Origin: Chloroflexota bacterium
GTDB lineage: Bacteria > Chloroflexota > Dehalococcoidia > Lucifugimonadales > UBA3495
Length of the DNA: 32,590 bases
Assembly: GCA_022566155.1 (NCBI GenBank)
Contig: JADFJS010000004.1
Location: 1-32,590, forward strand
Direction: 5' to 3'
Positions 1-8,286 of this stretch are shown one piece after another. Position 1 is the stretch's first letter. Each line of letters starts with the position of its first letter. The notes beneath the pieces are model-generated. The model saw only the letters and a program-made list of their open reading frames with translations, searched no databases and was not told the origin of the DNA. The translations under genes and the position numbers were made by a program.

Positions 1-89
1 TGGAAAGGCTGATCGAATACATCAAGACCTTCCCCAACGTAGAGTTCATGCGCGCCATCGACGTGGCCGAGATGTGGGCCGAACGGTAG
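1..89 (+). CDS. C-terminal end of a probable polysaccharide deacetylase (partial)
   Basis: The window opens inside a reading frame whose codons begin at base 3 and which stops with TAG at 87-89. Only about 28 residues are visible, ending in the sequence FMRAIDVAEMWAER. An ending of this kind, a helix with 'IEYIK..FPNVEF' followed by 'A.DVAEMW', is typical of NodB-type polysaccharide deacetylases of the PuuE-like class, in which the last helix follows the barrel. No catalytic residue is in view, so the assignment rests on the tail alone. The gene lies 71 bases upstream of the nitrile hydratase-like genes on the same strand and could be read together with them. Confidence 0.5.
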   Translation, partial: ERLIEYIKTFPNVEFMRAIDVAEMWAER

Positions 90-160
90 AAGCCAATCCG
101 ATAAACAAATCCTGAGCGCAATCTCTGGAGAGGGTAGGCTCAAGGCCAAAGGAGAACCTA

Positions 161-463
161 ATGCCAAAACCGCATGACCGGGGTAGTTGGCCCACCGATG
201 AGCCCATAGACCGGGACGAGCACCCCCACGCGGACTGGGAGCTAAGGGTTCATGCCCTGCACCAGGTCCTGGGCCGTAAAGGGCTGCGGCGGACCGACGA
301 GTTGCGCCGCGCCATCGAGAGCCTGGATTCGGACACTTATCAGTCTCTCAGCTACTACGAGAGGTGGACGGCGGCCCTGGAGATCCTGGTCGTGGAAAAA
401 GGAATACTGTCCACCGAAGAGATCGACCAGAAGATGGCCGATCTGGCAAGCGTGGGCCGGTAG
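161..463 (+). CDS. Nitrile hydratase/thiocyanate hydrolase beta subunit, N-terminal half
   Basis: This 100-residue protein matches only the helical N-terminal half of a nitrile hydratase beta subunit. The diagnostic segments are HADWELRVHAL near residues 23-33 and YYERWTAALEILVVEKGI near 65-82, which in the fused family form the helices that wrap around the alpha subunit. The ATG has the ribosome site AAAGGAG about 7 bases upstream. The C-terminal half is a separate gene 8 bases downstream. In thiocyanate hydrolase (scnB-scnA-scnC) and in toyocamycin nitrile hydratase the beta chain is split in the same way. It probably has no activity alone and forms part of the heterotrimeric unit with the next two gene products. 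Stand-alone proteins of this type are also annotated as nitrile hydratase accessory proteins, but the complementary half next door favours a structural subunit. Confidence 0.8.
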   Translation: MPKPHDRGSWPTDEPIDRDEHPHADWELRVHALHQVLGRKGLRRTDELRRAIESLDSDTYQSLSYYERWTAALEILVVEKGILSTEEIDQKMADLASVGR

Positions 464-471
464 GGACAGGC

Positions 472-777
472 ATGGCTCAAACAAACCGCTATCGACCCGG
501 CGACCGGGTGCGGGTGCGGGTAGACTCGCCAACCCACCACTTTCGCACTCCAACCTACATCCAGGGCAAACAGGGCCAGGTGGTGGCCCTTTGCGGGACG
601 TTTTCCAACCCGGAATCCCTGGCCCACGGTGGGTCGGGCCTGCCTAAAATACCCCTGTACCGGGTGGAATTCCCCCAGACCGAGGTGTGGGCCGAATACC
701 ACGGCCCCGCAGCCGACACAGTGTTGGTCGACATCTACGAGCACTGGCTGGACCCTGCCAATCAGGAGGTACGATGA
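472..777 (+). CDS. Nitrile hydratase/thiocyanate hydrolase beta subunit, C-terminal half
   Basis: The product has 101 residues from the ATG at 472, placed 8 bases after the preceding stop. It corresponds to the SH3-like C-terminal barrel of nitrile hydratase beta subunits: RYRPGDRVRVR at residues 6-16, TYIQGKQGQV near 28-37, then LYRVEF and VWAEY, and an ending close to VDIYEHWLDPA. In the fused family this barrel packs on the metal-containing alpha subunit. The stop overlaps the alpha-subunit start in an ATGA arrangement, so the two are translationally coupled. An in-frame start upstream, near 364, would lie inside the preceding gene and add residues with no family match. Confidence 0.85.
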   Translation: MAQTNRYRPGDRVRVRVDSPTHHFRTPTYIQGKQGQVVALCGTFSNPESLAHGGSGLPKIPLYRVEFPQTEVWAEYHGPAADTVLVDIYEHWLDPANQEVR

Positions 778-1421
778 CGGAAGCCCATGACGGCCATCAG
801 CACCCCGGCATAGACGGAGATGACGGACAAACCTATTACGCCCGCCGCGCCCAGGCTATAGAGGCGCTGCTGGTGGCAAAAGGAATCTGCACCACCGGCG
901 AGGTCCAGCTTGCGATGGAACAGGTGGAGGCCCGCTCGCCGGCCGACGGCGCCCGCGTTGTGGCCCACGCCTGGGTTGACGCCGGATTCAAGACTCGCCT
1001 GCTGTCCGATCCCATACCGGCCCTGGCCGAGCTGGGATACGCATTGGCGGAGACCACCACCCAGCTAGAAGTGGTGGAGAACACCGATGAGGTCCACCAC
1101 CTGGTCGTGTGCACCCTTTGCTCTTGCTACCCAAGCACGCTACTGGGCAGGCCCCCAGACTGGTACAAGAGCCTTGCCTACCGCTCCCGGGCCGTGGCCG
1201 ACCCCCGCGGCGTCATGCGCGAGTTTGGGCTGAATGTGGCGGAGGAGGTCAAGGTCCGGGTCCTGGACAGCACGGCGGACCTGCGCTACCTGGTTCTCCC
1301 CCGGCGGCCCGCCGGAACGGAGGGGTTGAGTGAGGAGGAGCTGGCCAAGCTGGTTACCCGGGACTGCATGATCGGAGTCACCGACGCCCTGAGCCCGGTT
1401 TCGATGGCCTCTTCCGCATAA
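774..1421 (+). CDS. Nitrile hydratase/thiocyanate hydrolase alpha (gamma) subunit, cobalt type
   Basis: This 215-residue subunit carries the active site. The metal claw is VCTLCSCYP at residues 112-120: Cys113, Cys116, Ser117 and Cys118. Thr in C-T-L-C-S-C is the usual mark of the low-spin cobalt class (iron enzymes have Ser). Known family members oxidise the last two Cys to sulfinic and sulfenic acids. The flanking conserved blocks GRPPDWYKS, YRSRAV.DPRGV, EFG and RDCMIGVTDAL are all present. The enzyme would hydrate a nitrile to an amide, or hydrolyse thiocyanate to carbonyl sulfide and ammonia; the sequence alone does not decide. I chose ATG 774 because it overlaps the previous stop and because the upstream extension has no family match. 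No separate cobalt-insertion activator is visible in the window. Confidence 0.9.
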   Translation: MTEAHDGHQHPGIDGDDGQTYYARRAQAIEALLVAKGICTTGEVQLAMEQVEARSPADGARVVAHAWVDAGFKTRLLSDPIPALAELGYALAETTTQLEVVENTDEVHHLVVCTLCSCYPSTLLGRPPDWYKSLAYRSRAVADPRGVMREFGLNVAEEVKVRVLDSTADLRYLVLPRRPAGTEGLSEEELAKLVTRDCMIGVTDALSPVSMASSA

Positions 1422-1537
1422 CCGATGCCAGGCGGCGAGAGACGTTACAGCGGTCCTAACCTCGCGTTTTGCTCGATCCTCCGTCCGATGCCGATGCGGC
1501 GAAGAACCGATCTAGGCGCAGGTTCTCGAGTGGTTAC

Positions 1538-2350
1538 TCAGTCTCTGCGGCCCAATAGCCGGGTGGGCAGGTCACCCAGGAATAGCTCTACATCCCCCAT
1601 ATCCTCGGAACCGCCCATGCCTGGGCGCAGTGGCGTAACGGATATGCGGTTGTTCTTCAGCGCCCAGATATCCGTGTCTTCAGCAGGGTTGCCGGGGATC
1701 GGGCGGTTGCGGGCGATCCAGTACCGTTTGTCCGCTCCGGCGCTCTCCTGGCGTACCGACTCCCCATAGGAGCGGTCGCCCAGCCGGGTAACCTGAACGC
1801 CGGAGATCTGATCCACGGCCAGATTGGGCACGTTTATGTTCAGAAAATAGCTGGAGTCCGGCGGATCGTCCCTCAACCGTTGGCCCAGGTATTGAAGAAA
1901 CTGGGCCGCGACTTCCAAGTGAGGGTTCTGCACCGCGCCGACGGATATGGCGACGGTGGGGAACCCGCGCACGTAGGCCTGTACCGCCCCTCCAACCGTG
2001 CCCGAAACCATCACATCCCACCCCAGGTTGGAGCCAGGGTTTATCCCGGAAACCACCAGGTCCACCGACCCAACGATGCTTTCCAGGGCCAAAACGCAGC
2101 TATCCGCGGGCGTCCCTTCCACGGCGTAGACGGTTACCGAGTTTGGGGCATCACCGTCCTCGGCAAGGTATGTTTGCGCCGGAACTTCCCGCACGCGCAC
2201 CGGAGCGTGGAGGGTCAGGGCGGTGCCCACCCCGCTCTGCTGCCGGTCGGGGGCCACGACGAACACGTCTCCCACCTGGCGCAAAGCACGGGCAGCCGCC
2301 CATAAGCCTGGTGCGTCAACGCCGTCGTCGTTGATTAGCAGGATTTTCAA
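1538..2350 (-). CDS. surE: 5'/3'-nucleotidase SurE
   Basis: The protein has 270 residues and opens with the SurE signature KILLINDDG, where Asp8 and Asp9 bind the divalent metal. Further family blocks are APDRQQSGVG near 34-43 and VVSGINPGSNLGWDV near 100-114, followed by SGTVGGAV. SurE removes phosphate from nucleoside monophosphates and in some bacteria from short polyphosphate. It is slightly longer than the usual 250 residues. The start is a TTG, as no ATG in this frame lies before the conserved strand and the FAD-subunit gene ends only 11 bases upstream. It therefore appears to be the last gene of the molybdenum hydroxylase operon, an unusual partner that may simply be transcribed along with it. 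Confidence 0.92.
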   Translation of the reverse strand: MKILLINDDGVDAPGLWAAARALRQVGDVFVVAPDRQQSGVGTALTLHAPVRVREVPAQTYLAEDGDAPNSVTVYAVEGTPADSCVLALESIVGSVDLVVSGINPGSNLGWDVMVSGTVGGAVQAYVRGFPTVAISVGAVQNPHLEVAAQFLQYLGQRLRDDPPDSSYFLNINVPNLAVDQISGVQVTRLGDRSYGESVRQESAGADKRYWIARNRPIPGNPAEDTDIWALKNNRISVTPLRPGMGGSEDMGDVELFLGDLPTRLLGRRD

Positions 2351-2361
2351 GCGGCAGGACC

Positions 2362-3246
2362 TTAGTGGTGGGCTAGCCCGATGGCATGCATCAGCGCGTG
2401 CCGGGTCTCTACGGCAGCCATGGCCTTCCGGTAGTCGGCCGAGGCATAGAAGTCACCCATGAGACTGCCGCTCAGGTCGTTGGCTACCAGATCGGCCGCC
2501 GCTCTGACGGACTCGGCGTTTAGCTGCTGGCCCACCAGGGCGCTTTCCACCGATGACGCCCGAATCGGGTTGGGCACCATCCCGCCCACGGCGATACTGG
2601 CCGCGGTACAACGATCATTCTCCACGGTGATGACAACCGATGCGCCGACCACGGCGTAGAATGACGCCGGGTGGGCCATCTTGGCGTACTCCGCAAGCTG
2701 GTTGGAATTCAGACGGGGCACCTCGATCGCCGTCAGTACCTCGTTCTCTTTCAAGTCCGTCTCGAATAAGCCCTTGAAAAAGTCGCTGGCGTTGACGGTT
2801 CGGGTGGCTCTGTGGGTGATGCCCCCCGGACCCTGTATAACGAAGCGGGCATTCAGGGCGGTCAACACGGTTGGCCAGTCGGAAGCCGGGTCGGAGTGGA
2901 CCACGTTTCCGCCGATGGTGCCCCGGTTTCTGACCTGTGGGTCACCGATCCCTTCAGCCGCCTCGGCCACAACCATGCAGGCATTCTGAATGTCTTGAGA
3001 GGCGGCGATCTCCTGATGGGTGGTCAAGGCCCCGATGGTCACCGTGCCGTCGTTGACCGTGATTCCCTTCAGTTCGGAGATCCCACCGATGTCGATCAGC
3101 GCCGTTGGGTTGGCCAAGCGCATCTTGAGCATTGGGAGCAGGCTGTGACCTCCGGCCAGGAGCTTGGCGTCCGGGTACTGGCCAAGCATCTGGATAGCCT
3201 CCGCCACCGAAGACGCCTTATGATAGTCGAATTCTGCCGCGTACAT
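2362..3246 (-). CDS. Molybdenum hydroxylase FAD-binding (medium) subunit
   Basis: This 294-residue protein belongs to the CoxM/xanthine dehydrogenase FAD subunit family. The two FAD-binding signatures are AGGHSLLPMLKMRLA beginning at residue 31 and TIGGNVVHSDPASD beginning at 110. The C-terminal half has the CO dehydrogenase flavoprotein C-terminal fold, with IAVGGMVPNPIRA. It should take electrons from the 2Fe-2S subunit and pass them to an acceptor such as a quinone. ATG 3246 has GGGGGATAAGAA immediately upstream. The gene follows the large subunit with an 11-base gap. CoxM-type naming is by homology only, as the large subunit is not of the CO-oxidising type. Confidence 0.92.
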   Translation of the reverse strand: MYAAEFDYHKASSVAEAIQMLGQYPDAKLLAGGHSLLPMLKMRLANPTALIDIGGISELKGITVNDGTVTIGALTTHQEIAASQDIQNACMVVAEAAEGIGDPQVRNRGTIGGNVVHSDPASDWPTVLTALNARFVIQGPGGITHRATRTVNASDFFKGLFETDLKENEVLTAIEVPRLNSNQLAEYAKMAHPASFYAVVGASVVITVENDRCTAASIAVGGMVPNPIRASSVESALVGQQLNAESVRAAADLVANDLSGSLMGDFYASADYRKAMAAVETRHALMHAIGLAHH

Positions 3247-3257
3247 TTCTTATCCCC

Positions 3258-5603
3258 CTATCCGCGCTGATGGATGGCCCGCCACACCTTCTCCGATGTC
3301 AGCGGCATATCCAGGTGAGTTACGCCCAAGGGCTTTAACGCGTCGAGAACGGCATTGTATATAGTGATGGTAGACGCGATGGTCCCTGTCTCTCCGATCC
3401 CTTTGACCCCCAGTGGGTTGTGCGGCGATGGGGTTACCGTGGAGAGGGTTTCGATGTCGGGGAGCATGTGGGCCCGCGGTAGCGCGTAGTCCATCATGGA
3501 GCCGGTGAGCAGCTGGCCATTATCGTCATACACCGCTCCCTCCCACAGGGCCTGGCCCGCCCCCTGTACCACTCCTCCGTGCACCTGGCCCGCCACGATC
3601 ACCGGATTTATCTGCGGGCCGCAGTCATCCACCGCCAAATAGCTCCGCAACTCGATGTGGCCATTCTCCGGATCCACCATCACCACCGCCACGTGGGTGC
3701 CGAAGGGATAGGTGAAGTTTGGCGGATCATAAAAGGCGCTGGCCTCCAGTCCCGGCTCCATACCTTCGGGCATGTCATATGCCAAGTTGGCCATGAGCGC
3801 GATGTCCTGGATGGTCTTGCTCTGGTCGGGCGAGCCGCGTACGAAGAACTTTCCGTCTTCGTATTCGATGTCCGCCTCGGCGGCCTCCAGCAGGTGGGCA
3901 GCCAGGGCCTTGCCCTTGTCCCGGATTTTCCGGGCGGCGAGGGCAACGGCGACTCCTCCGACAGCGGTGGTACGGCTGCCGTAGGTGCCCCATCCCTGGG
4001 GAGTAGTGTCGGTGTCACCGTGGATCACCTCGATGTCATCCACCGCCACGCCCAGCTCGTCGGACAGTATCTGGGCGAAGGTGGTCTCCTCCCCCTGGCC
4101 GTGGGGCGAGGTGCCCACGAATATGTTGACCGTACCGGTGGGGTGAAAGCGGATGGTAGCGCTCTCCCACAGGCCGGCGCCAAACCCCACGGCGTGGGCC
4201 ACCTGGGAAGGGCCAAGTCCGCAGATTTCGCAGTAGCAGGTGACGCCGATGCCCATATATTGGTTGCTCTCCCTGAGCCGGGCTTGCTCCTCACGAAGCT
4301 GCTGATAGTTGACGTGTTCCAGGGCCATATCTAAGGTCAACTCGTAGTCTCCGCTGTCGTAAGTGATGCCCATGGCTACGTCGTGTCCGTCCTCGAACTT
4401 GGGAATCAGGTTGCGGCGTCGTACCTCCACCGGGTCCAGACCCAGCTCATCGGCCAGGAGGTTGACCAACCTCTCAAGCAGGAAGGTCGCTTCCGGACGG
4501 CCGGCGCCTCGATAGAGGTCCACGGGAGTGGTGGTAGTGAAGACGCCGTAGATGTCCGCTTTGACGTTGGGGATATCGTAGGTGCCGGCGTAGATCAGGC
4601 CGTGGAGAATCGTGGGAATGCCGGTAGCCGCCGTGGACAGGTAGGCGCCCATGGCCGCATAGACCTTGGTCCGGAGCCCGGTGATCTTGCCCTCCCTGGT
4701 CGCCGCCAACTCCACGTACTCGACGTGATCCCGCCCGTGTATCGTGGCTTGGTAATTCTCCGACCGGGTCTCGGTCCACTTGACCGGCCGGCCCAACCGC
4801 ATGGAGCAGAAGCACGCGATCATTTCATCGGCGTATATCGGCGTCTTGCTGCCGAAGCCTCCGCCCACTTCGGGAGCGATGACCCTGATCTTGTGCTCCG
4901 GTACGCCGGTTACCAGGAACGTGACGAACCGGCAGATGTGGGGGTTCTGGCTGCTGCTCCACAGCGTCAGCTCACCAGTCGCACTTAGCCAGGTTGCAAC
5001 CGCAGAGCGGGGCTCTATCGCGTTGGGGATGAGCTTCTGCTGGATTATCGTTTCCCGAACCACAACCTCGGCCGAGCTGAAGGCGGCGTCGGTGTCACCA
5101 CCGGACGCTACCCAATGGAAGGCCTGGTTGTTGGGGGCATCTTCATGGAGCTGTGGGGCGCCATCTTGCATGGCCGCCTCGGGGTTGACCACCGCGGGCA
5201 AGGTCTCGTAGTCAACATTGATGAGGTCGATGGCATCCTCGGCCTGGTAGCGGCTTTCCGCCACCACCACCGCCACCGCGTCGCCCACGTAGCGGACCAC
5301 GTCCTTGGCTATGGCCGGATGGGGCACAGTTTTGACGTCCGAGTCGGGAACTACCCAGGCGCAGGGTATGGGATTGAGCACCCCATCGGTGTCGGCGCCG
5401 GTATAGACCGCTACTACGCCGGGCGCCGACAGGGCGGCACTGGTGTCGACGCTTCTGATTCTGGCGTGGGCGTGGGGGCTTCGCTTGATGGCGGCGTAGG
5501 CCATATGCTGAAGCTTGATGTCATCGGTGTAGGTGGCCTGCCCGGTGATCAGCCGGGGGTCTTCCCGCCGGCGGATGCCGGAGCCGAAAATTCTGGAAGT
5601 CAT
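3258..5603 (-). CDS. Molybdenum hydroxylase large (molybdopterin) subunit, form II-like
   Basis: This is a 781-residue molybdopterin-binding subunit of the xanthine oxidase family. Recognisable blocks are RREDPRLITGQATYTDDI near the N-terminus, VGGGFGSK at 247-254, and the active-site loop LYRGAGRPEA from residue 363. Near the C-terminus GVKGIGETGTIAS carries the catalytic Glu. True form I CO dehydrogenase has a Cys in this loop (AYxCSFR); here it is RGAGR, as in form II proteins, so oxidation of CO is unlikely. An organic substrate such as an aldehyde or N-heterocycle is more plausible but is not determined. ATG 5603 follows the small-subunit stop by 3 bases and has a GGGAGGG ribosome site inside that gene. 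Confidence 0.93.
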   Translation of the reverse strand: MTSRIFGSGIRRREDPRLITGQATYTDDIKLQHMAYAAIKRSPHAHARIRSVDTSAALSAPGVVAVYTGADTDGVLNPIPCAWVVPDSDVKTVPHPAIAKDVVRYVGDAVAVVVAESRYQAEDAIDLINVDYETLPAVVNPEAAMQDGAPQLHEDAPNNQAFHWVASGGDTDAAFSSAEVVVRETIIQQKLIPNAIEPRSAVATWLSATGELTLWSSSQNPHICRFVTFLVTGVPEHKIRVIAPEVGGGFGSKTPIYADEMIACFCSMRLGRPVKWTETRSENYQATIHGRDHVEYVELAATREGKITGLRTKVYAAMGAYLSTAATGIPTILHGLIYAGTYDIPNVKADIYGVFTTTTPVDLYRGAGRPEATFLLERLVNLLADELGLDPVEVRRRNLIPKFEDGHDVAMGITYDSGDYELTLDMALEHVNYQQLREEQARLRESNQYMGIGVTCYCEICGLGPSQVAHAVGFGAGLWESATIRFHPTGTVNIFVGTSPHGQGEETTFAQILSDELGVAVDDIEVIHGDTDTTPQGWGTYGSRTTAVGGVAVALAARKIRDKGKALAAHLLEAAEADIEYEDGKFFVRGSPDQSKTIQDIALMANLAYDMPEGMEPGLEASAFYDPPNFTYPFGTHVAVVMVDPENGHIELRSYLAVDDCGPQINPVIVAGQVHGGVVQGAGQALWEGAVYDDNGQLLTGSMMDYALPRAHMLPDIETLSTVTPSPHNPLGVKGIGETGTIASTITIYNAVLDALKPLGVTHLDMPLTSEKVWRAIHQRG

Positions 5604-5606
5604 GTC

Positions 5607-6080
<474 letters not shown>

Positions 6081-6107
6081 ATTCCCCCCCAACCGGCTGG
6101 ATACCTA

Positions 6108-6137
6108 TATATAAACCGGAAAAATCACCGGCTTGAA
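6108..6137 (-). promoter_or_regulatory. Candidate promoter of the molybdenum hydroxylase operon
   Basis: Read on the minus strand, TTCAAG (6137-6132) is followed after 18 bases by TATATA (6113-6108), placing a start near 6100, about 20 bases before the first gene. The -10 box is good and the -35 box is weak (3 of 6). It lies in the only AT-rich spot between the divergent genes. Confidence 0.35.
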
Positions 6138-6187
6138 CGCACCGGAGTATATACGCGCGCCTAGCCGGAGTCAACGGATTCGCCAGC

Positions 6188-6217
6188 TTGCGCAACCACC
6201 GGCGCTGAGCCTATCAT
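6188..6217 (+). promoter_or_regulatory. Candidate promoter of lysA
   Basis: TTGCGC at 6188-6193 and TATCAT at 6212-6217 are 18 bases apart and point towards lysA, whose ATG is at 6269. The -10 box matches at 5 of 6 positions and the -35 box at 3 of 6. No lysine-riboswitch-like leader was recognised in the roughly 45 remaining bases, which are too few for one. Confidence 0.35.
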
Positions 6218-6268
6218 GCAGGTGTCCCAAGCTTTCCGCCGAGAGCTGTTCGCTGGAGTATAACTTCC

Positions 6269-7576
6269 ATGTTTCCACAAACCGTATTCCCCGAAACTGC
6301 CCGCATCAACGAGGACGGCCAGCTACTCATCGGCGGCTGCAACACCCTGGAACTGGCCGATCAGTACGGTACCCCTGTGTACGTGCTGGACGAGGTGACC
6401 CTGCGCGCCCGTTGCCGCAGCTTCGTCCAGGAGTTCCAGCAACGCCATGCCGCGTCCCAGATAGTGTACGCGGCCAAAGCTTACATCAACCCGGCGCTGG
6501 CCCAGATATTCGACCAGGAGGGTCTGGGCCTGGATGTGGTCTCCGGCGGTGAGTTGGCTATCGCCAGGGCAGCCGGCTTTCCCCTGGAGCGGGTGTATTT
6601 TCACGGGAACAACAAGGGCCCCGAGGAGCTGGCCGAGGCTGTCGCGCAAGGCATTGGACGGGTGGTGGTGGACAGCTTCCACGAGCTGGAGCTGCTGGAC
6701 CGGATAGCCGCCGATGCCGGCAAGGTACAGGACATACTCCTGCGGGTGTCGCCTGGCATCGACCCTCACACCCACTCGCACACCACTACCGGTATCCTCG
6801 ACTCCAAGTTCGGCATCCCCATCGAGACCGGAGACGCCGCCGCGGCCATCCGGCAGGCCCTTGCCGCCAGTAACCTGAAGCTCCAGGGACTGCACTTTCA
6901 TCTGGGTTCGCCCATTTTCGAGTTGGAACCATACCGCGCCGCCACCGAGCTGGTGCTGCGATTCGCCGCCGGGTTCCGCGAAGAAGGCCTGGAGCTCCGA
7001 GAGTTCAGCCCCGGCGGTGGCTTCGCCATCGCATACACTCGCGACCAGAAGCCCCCGGAGGTTGGCGAGTACGCCGAAACCATCGTGTCCACCATGATTT
7101 CCACCTGCCGGGACCTGGATATGGCGCTCCCTCAGCTGATCATAGAACCGGGCCGCTCCATCATCGGGCCGGCCGGGGTAGCGCTGTACCGGGTCGGTGT
7201 CATTAAAGACATTCCCGGCGTACGCAAGTACGTGTCGGTGGACGGCGGCATGGGAGACAACATCCGCCCCGCCCTATACCAGGCGGTCTACGAGGTAGTT
7301 GCCGCCGGAATGGCCGACCGGGAGCCGGAGGAGAAGGTAACGATTGCCGGCAAGTATTGCGAGTCCGGAGACCTGCTGGCCACCGACATAATGCTGCCCA
7401 GGGTTGGGGCAGGGGATATCATCGCCATCCCAGCCGCCGGGGCCTATTGCCCATCCATGGCCAGCAACTACAACCTGAATCCCCGCCCGCCCATCATATT
7501 GGTGAAAGACGGGGAAAGCCGGCTCATCCGCCGCCGCGAGAGCTACCAGGACATGATGCTCTGCGACGTGATTTAA
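6269..7576 (+). CDS. lysA: Diaminopimelate decarboxylase
   Basis: This 435-residue fold-type III PLP enzyme converts meso-diaminopimelate to lysine, the last step of lysine synthesis. The PLP lysine is Lys70 in VYAAKAYIN. Other family landmarks are GLDVVSGGELA near 87-97, HLGSP at 211-215, the glycine-rich phosphate loop SPGGGFAIAY, EPGRS at 293-297, and CESGD at 364-368, where Cys364 comes from the partner subunit in the active site. AGAYCPSMASNYN is near the C-terminus. The length fits the family. ATG 6269 has GGAG about 10 bases upstream. It is the only lysine gene in view, divergent from the molybdenum hydroxylase operon. Ornithine or related decarboxylases are less likely because CESGD and the DAP-type loop are intact. 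Confidence 0.94.
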   Translation: MFPQTVFPETARINEDGQLLIGGCNTLELADQYGTPVYVLDEVTLRARCRSFVQEFQQRHAASQIVYAAKAYINPALAQIFDQEGLGLDVVSGGELAIARAAGFPLERVYFHGNNKGPEELAEAVAQGIGRVVVDSFHELELLDRIAADAGKVQDILLRVSPGIDPHTHSHTTTGILDSKFGIPIETGDAAAAIRQALAASNLKLQGLHFHLGSPIFELEPYRAATELVLRFAAGFREEGLELREFSPGGGFAIAYTRDQKPPEVGEYAETIVSTMISTCRDLDMALPQLIIEPGRSIIGPAGVALYRVGVIKDIPGVRKYVSVDGGMGDNIRPALYQAVYEVVAAGMADREPEEKVTIAGKYCESGDLLATDIMLPRVGAGDIIAIPAAGAYCPSMASNYNLNPRPPIILVKDGESRLIRRRESYQDMMLCDVI

Positions 7577-7702
7577 AGCAGTGAGCAGTCGAAGATCAGC
7601 GGTAAGCTACCTGGCTAAATGCTGATAGCAACAGCAAGAATACGACGTTCTGCATTATACCTTTCGCCGCAGAGTCCAGGCGGCGGGTCAGAGGGGCGAG
7701 AA

Positions 7703-7888
7703 ATGGCATCCGCAAAAGAACAAATGGCAAAAATCGTTCAGGAGCAACCCGATGATAGCTCCTATGATGAAATTCTTCGGGAGTTGGCATTGGCCCGCAT
7801 GATTGAGCGTGGATTGGCGGATTCCTATGCCGGTCGCACCATCAGTGATGATGAAATGAGCCGTAGAATCAGGACATGGCGCAAATAA
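7703..7888 (+). CDS. Antitoxin of a RelE/ParE-type toxin-antitoxin pair
   Basis: This is a 61-residue, charged, mostly helical protein. It contains SYDEILRELALARMIERGLADSYAG-type residues (positions 23-47) and ends in MSRRIRTWRK. ATG 7703 is preceded by GAGGGGCGAGAA, a good ribosome site; an in-frame ATG at 7619 adds a segment with no family character. The pattern 'E-I-L-R-E-L-A-...-I-x-x-G-L-A-D-x-x-A-G-R-x-I-S-x-x-E' is common in small antitoxins partnered with ParE/RelE toxins. It overlaps the downstream toxin by 13 bases, the usual coupling for such pairs, and the pair probably represses its own promoter. The exact antitoxin family was not identified. Confidence 0.75.
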   Translation: MASAKEQMAKIVQEQPDDSSYDEILRELALARMIERGLADSYAGRTISDDEMSRRIRTWRK

Positions 7889-8172
7889 GCTGGACGGTCG
7901 AAGCAGAGCGATGGCTTCGGGACATTTACGACTACATTGCTGAAGATAACCCAGAAGCAGCGACTCGCGTCATCCGGGGTATTATCCAAGAGGTACAGAT
8001 ATTACGCCGCTTCCCAGAACTGGGGCATAGATACGATCGACACCCGGATCAGCAAATTCGCATTCTGTTATACGGGCACTACAGGATTGCCTATCTCATC
8101 AAGTCTCATAGCGATATTGACGTCTTAGGTGTGTTCCACGGCGCACTAGACATCGACCGCTACCTGTTTTAG
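7876..8172 (+). CDS. RelE/ParE-family toxin
   Basis: This 98-residue protein has the RelE/ParE plan: an opening strand ISWTVEAERWLRDIYDYIAEDNPEAA (residues 4-29) with two helices, LRRFPELGHRYD in the middle, then strands IRILLYGHYRIAYLI and IDVLGVFHGALDID. The motif 'YRIAY.I' followed by 'V..V.HGA' is typical of ParE-like members. Such toxins either cleave ribosome-bound mRNA or poison gyrase; which one applies cannot be read from the sequence. The gene overlaps its antitoxin by 13 bases. Base composition is lower in GC than the flanking lysA and holB, which fits a mobile addiction module. Confidence 0.88.
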   Translation: MAQISWTVEAERWLRDIYDYIAEDNPEAATRVIRGIIQEVQILRRFPELGHRYDRHPDQQIRILLYGHYRIAYLIKSHSDIDVLGVFHGALDIDRYLF

Positions 8173-8286
8173 CGCTTGGCCGACCGTGCACGTGAGCGGG
8201 TCCACTTGCTCGCCCTGCCCTAGGGTATACTGAAAGAACGCTCAGGTCAGCCTCAAAGTATGCAGGCCGACCGCCCGGGATTAGTT

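Noticed and set aside
1422-1537. Possible terminator between the nitrile hydratase genes and surE
   Set aside because: No stable stem followed by a T-run was found on either strand in this convergent gap.
3579-4988. Long plus-strand open frames opposite the large molybdenum subunit gene
   Set aside because: They are antisense to a gene with full family motifs and have no family character, as expected at high GC.
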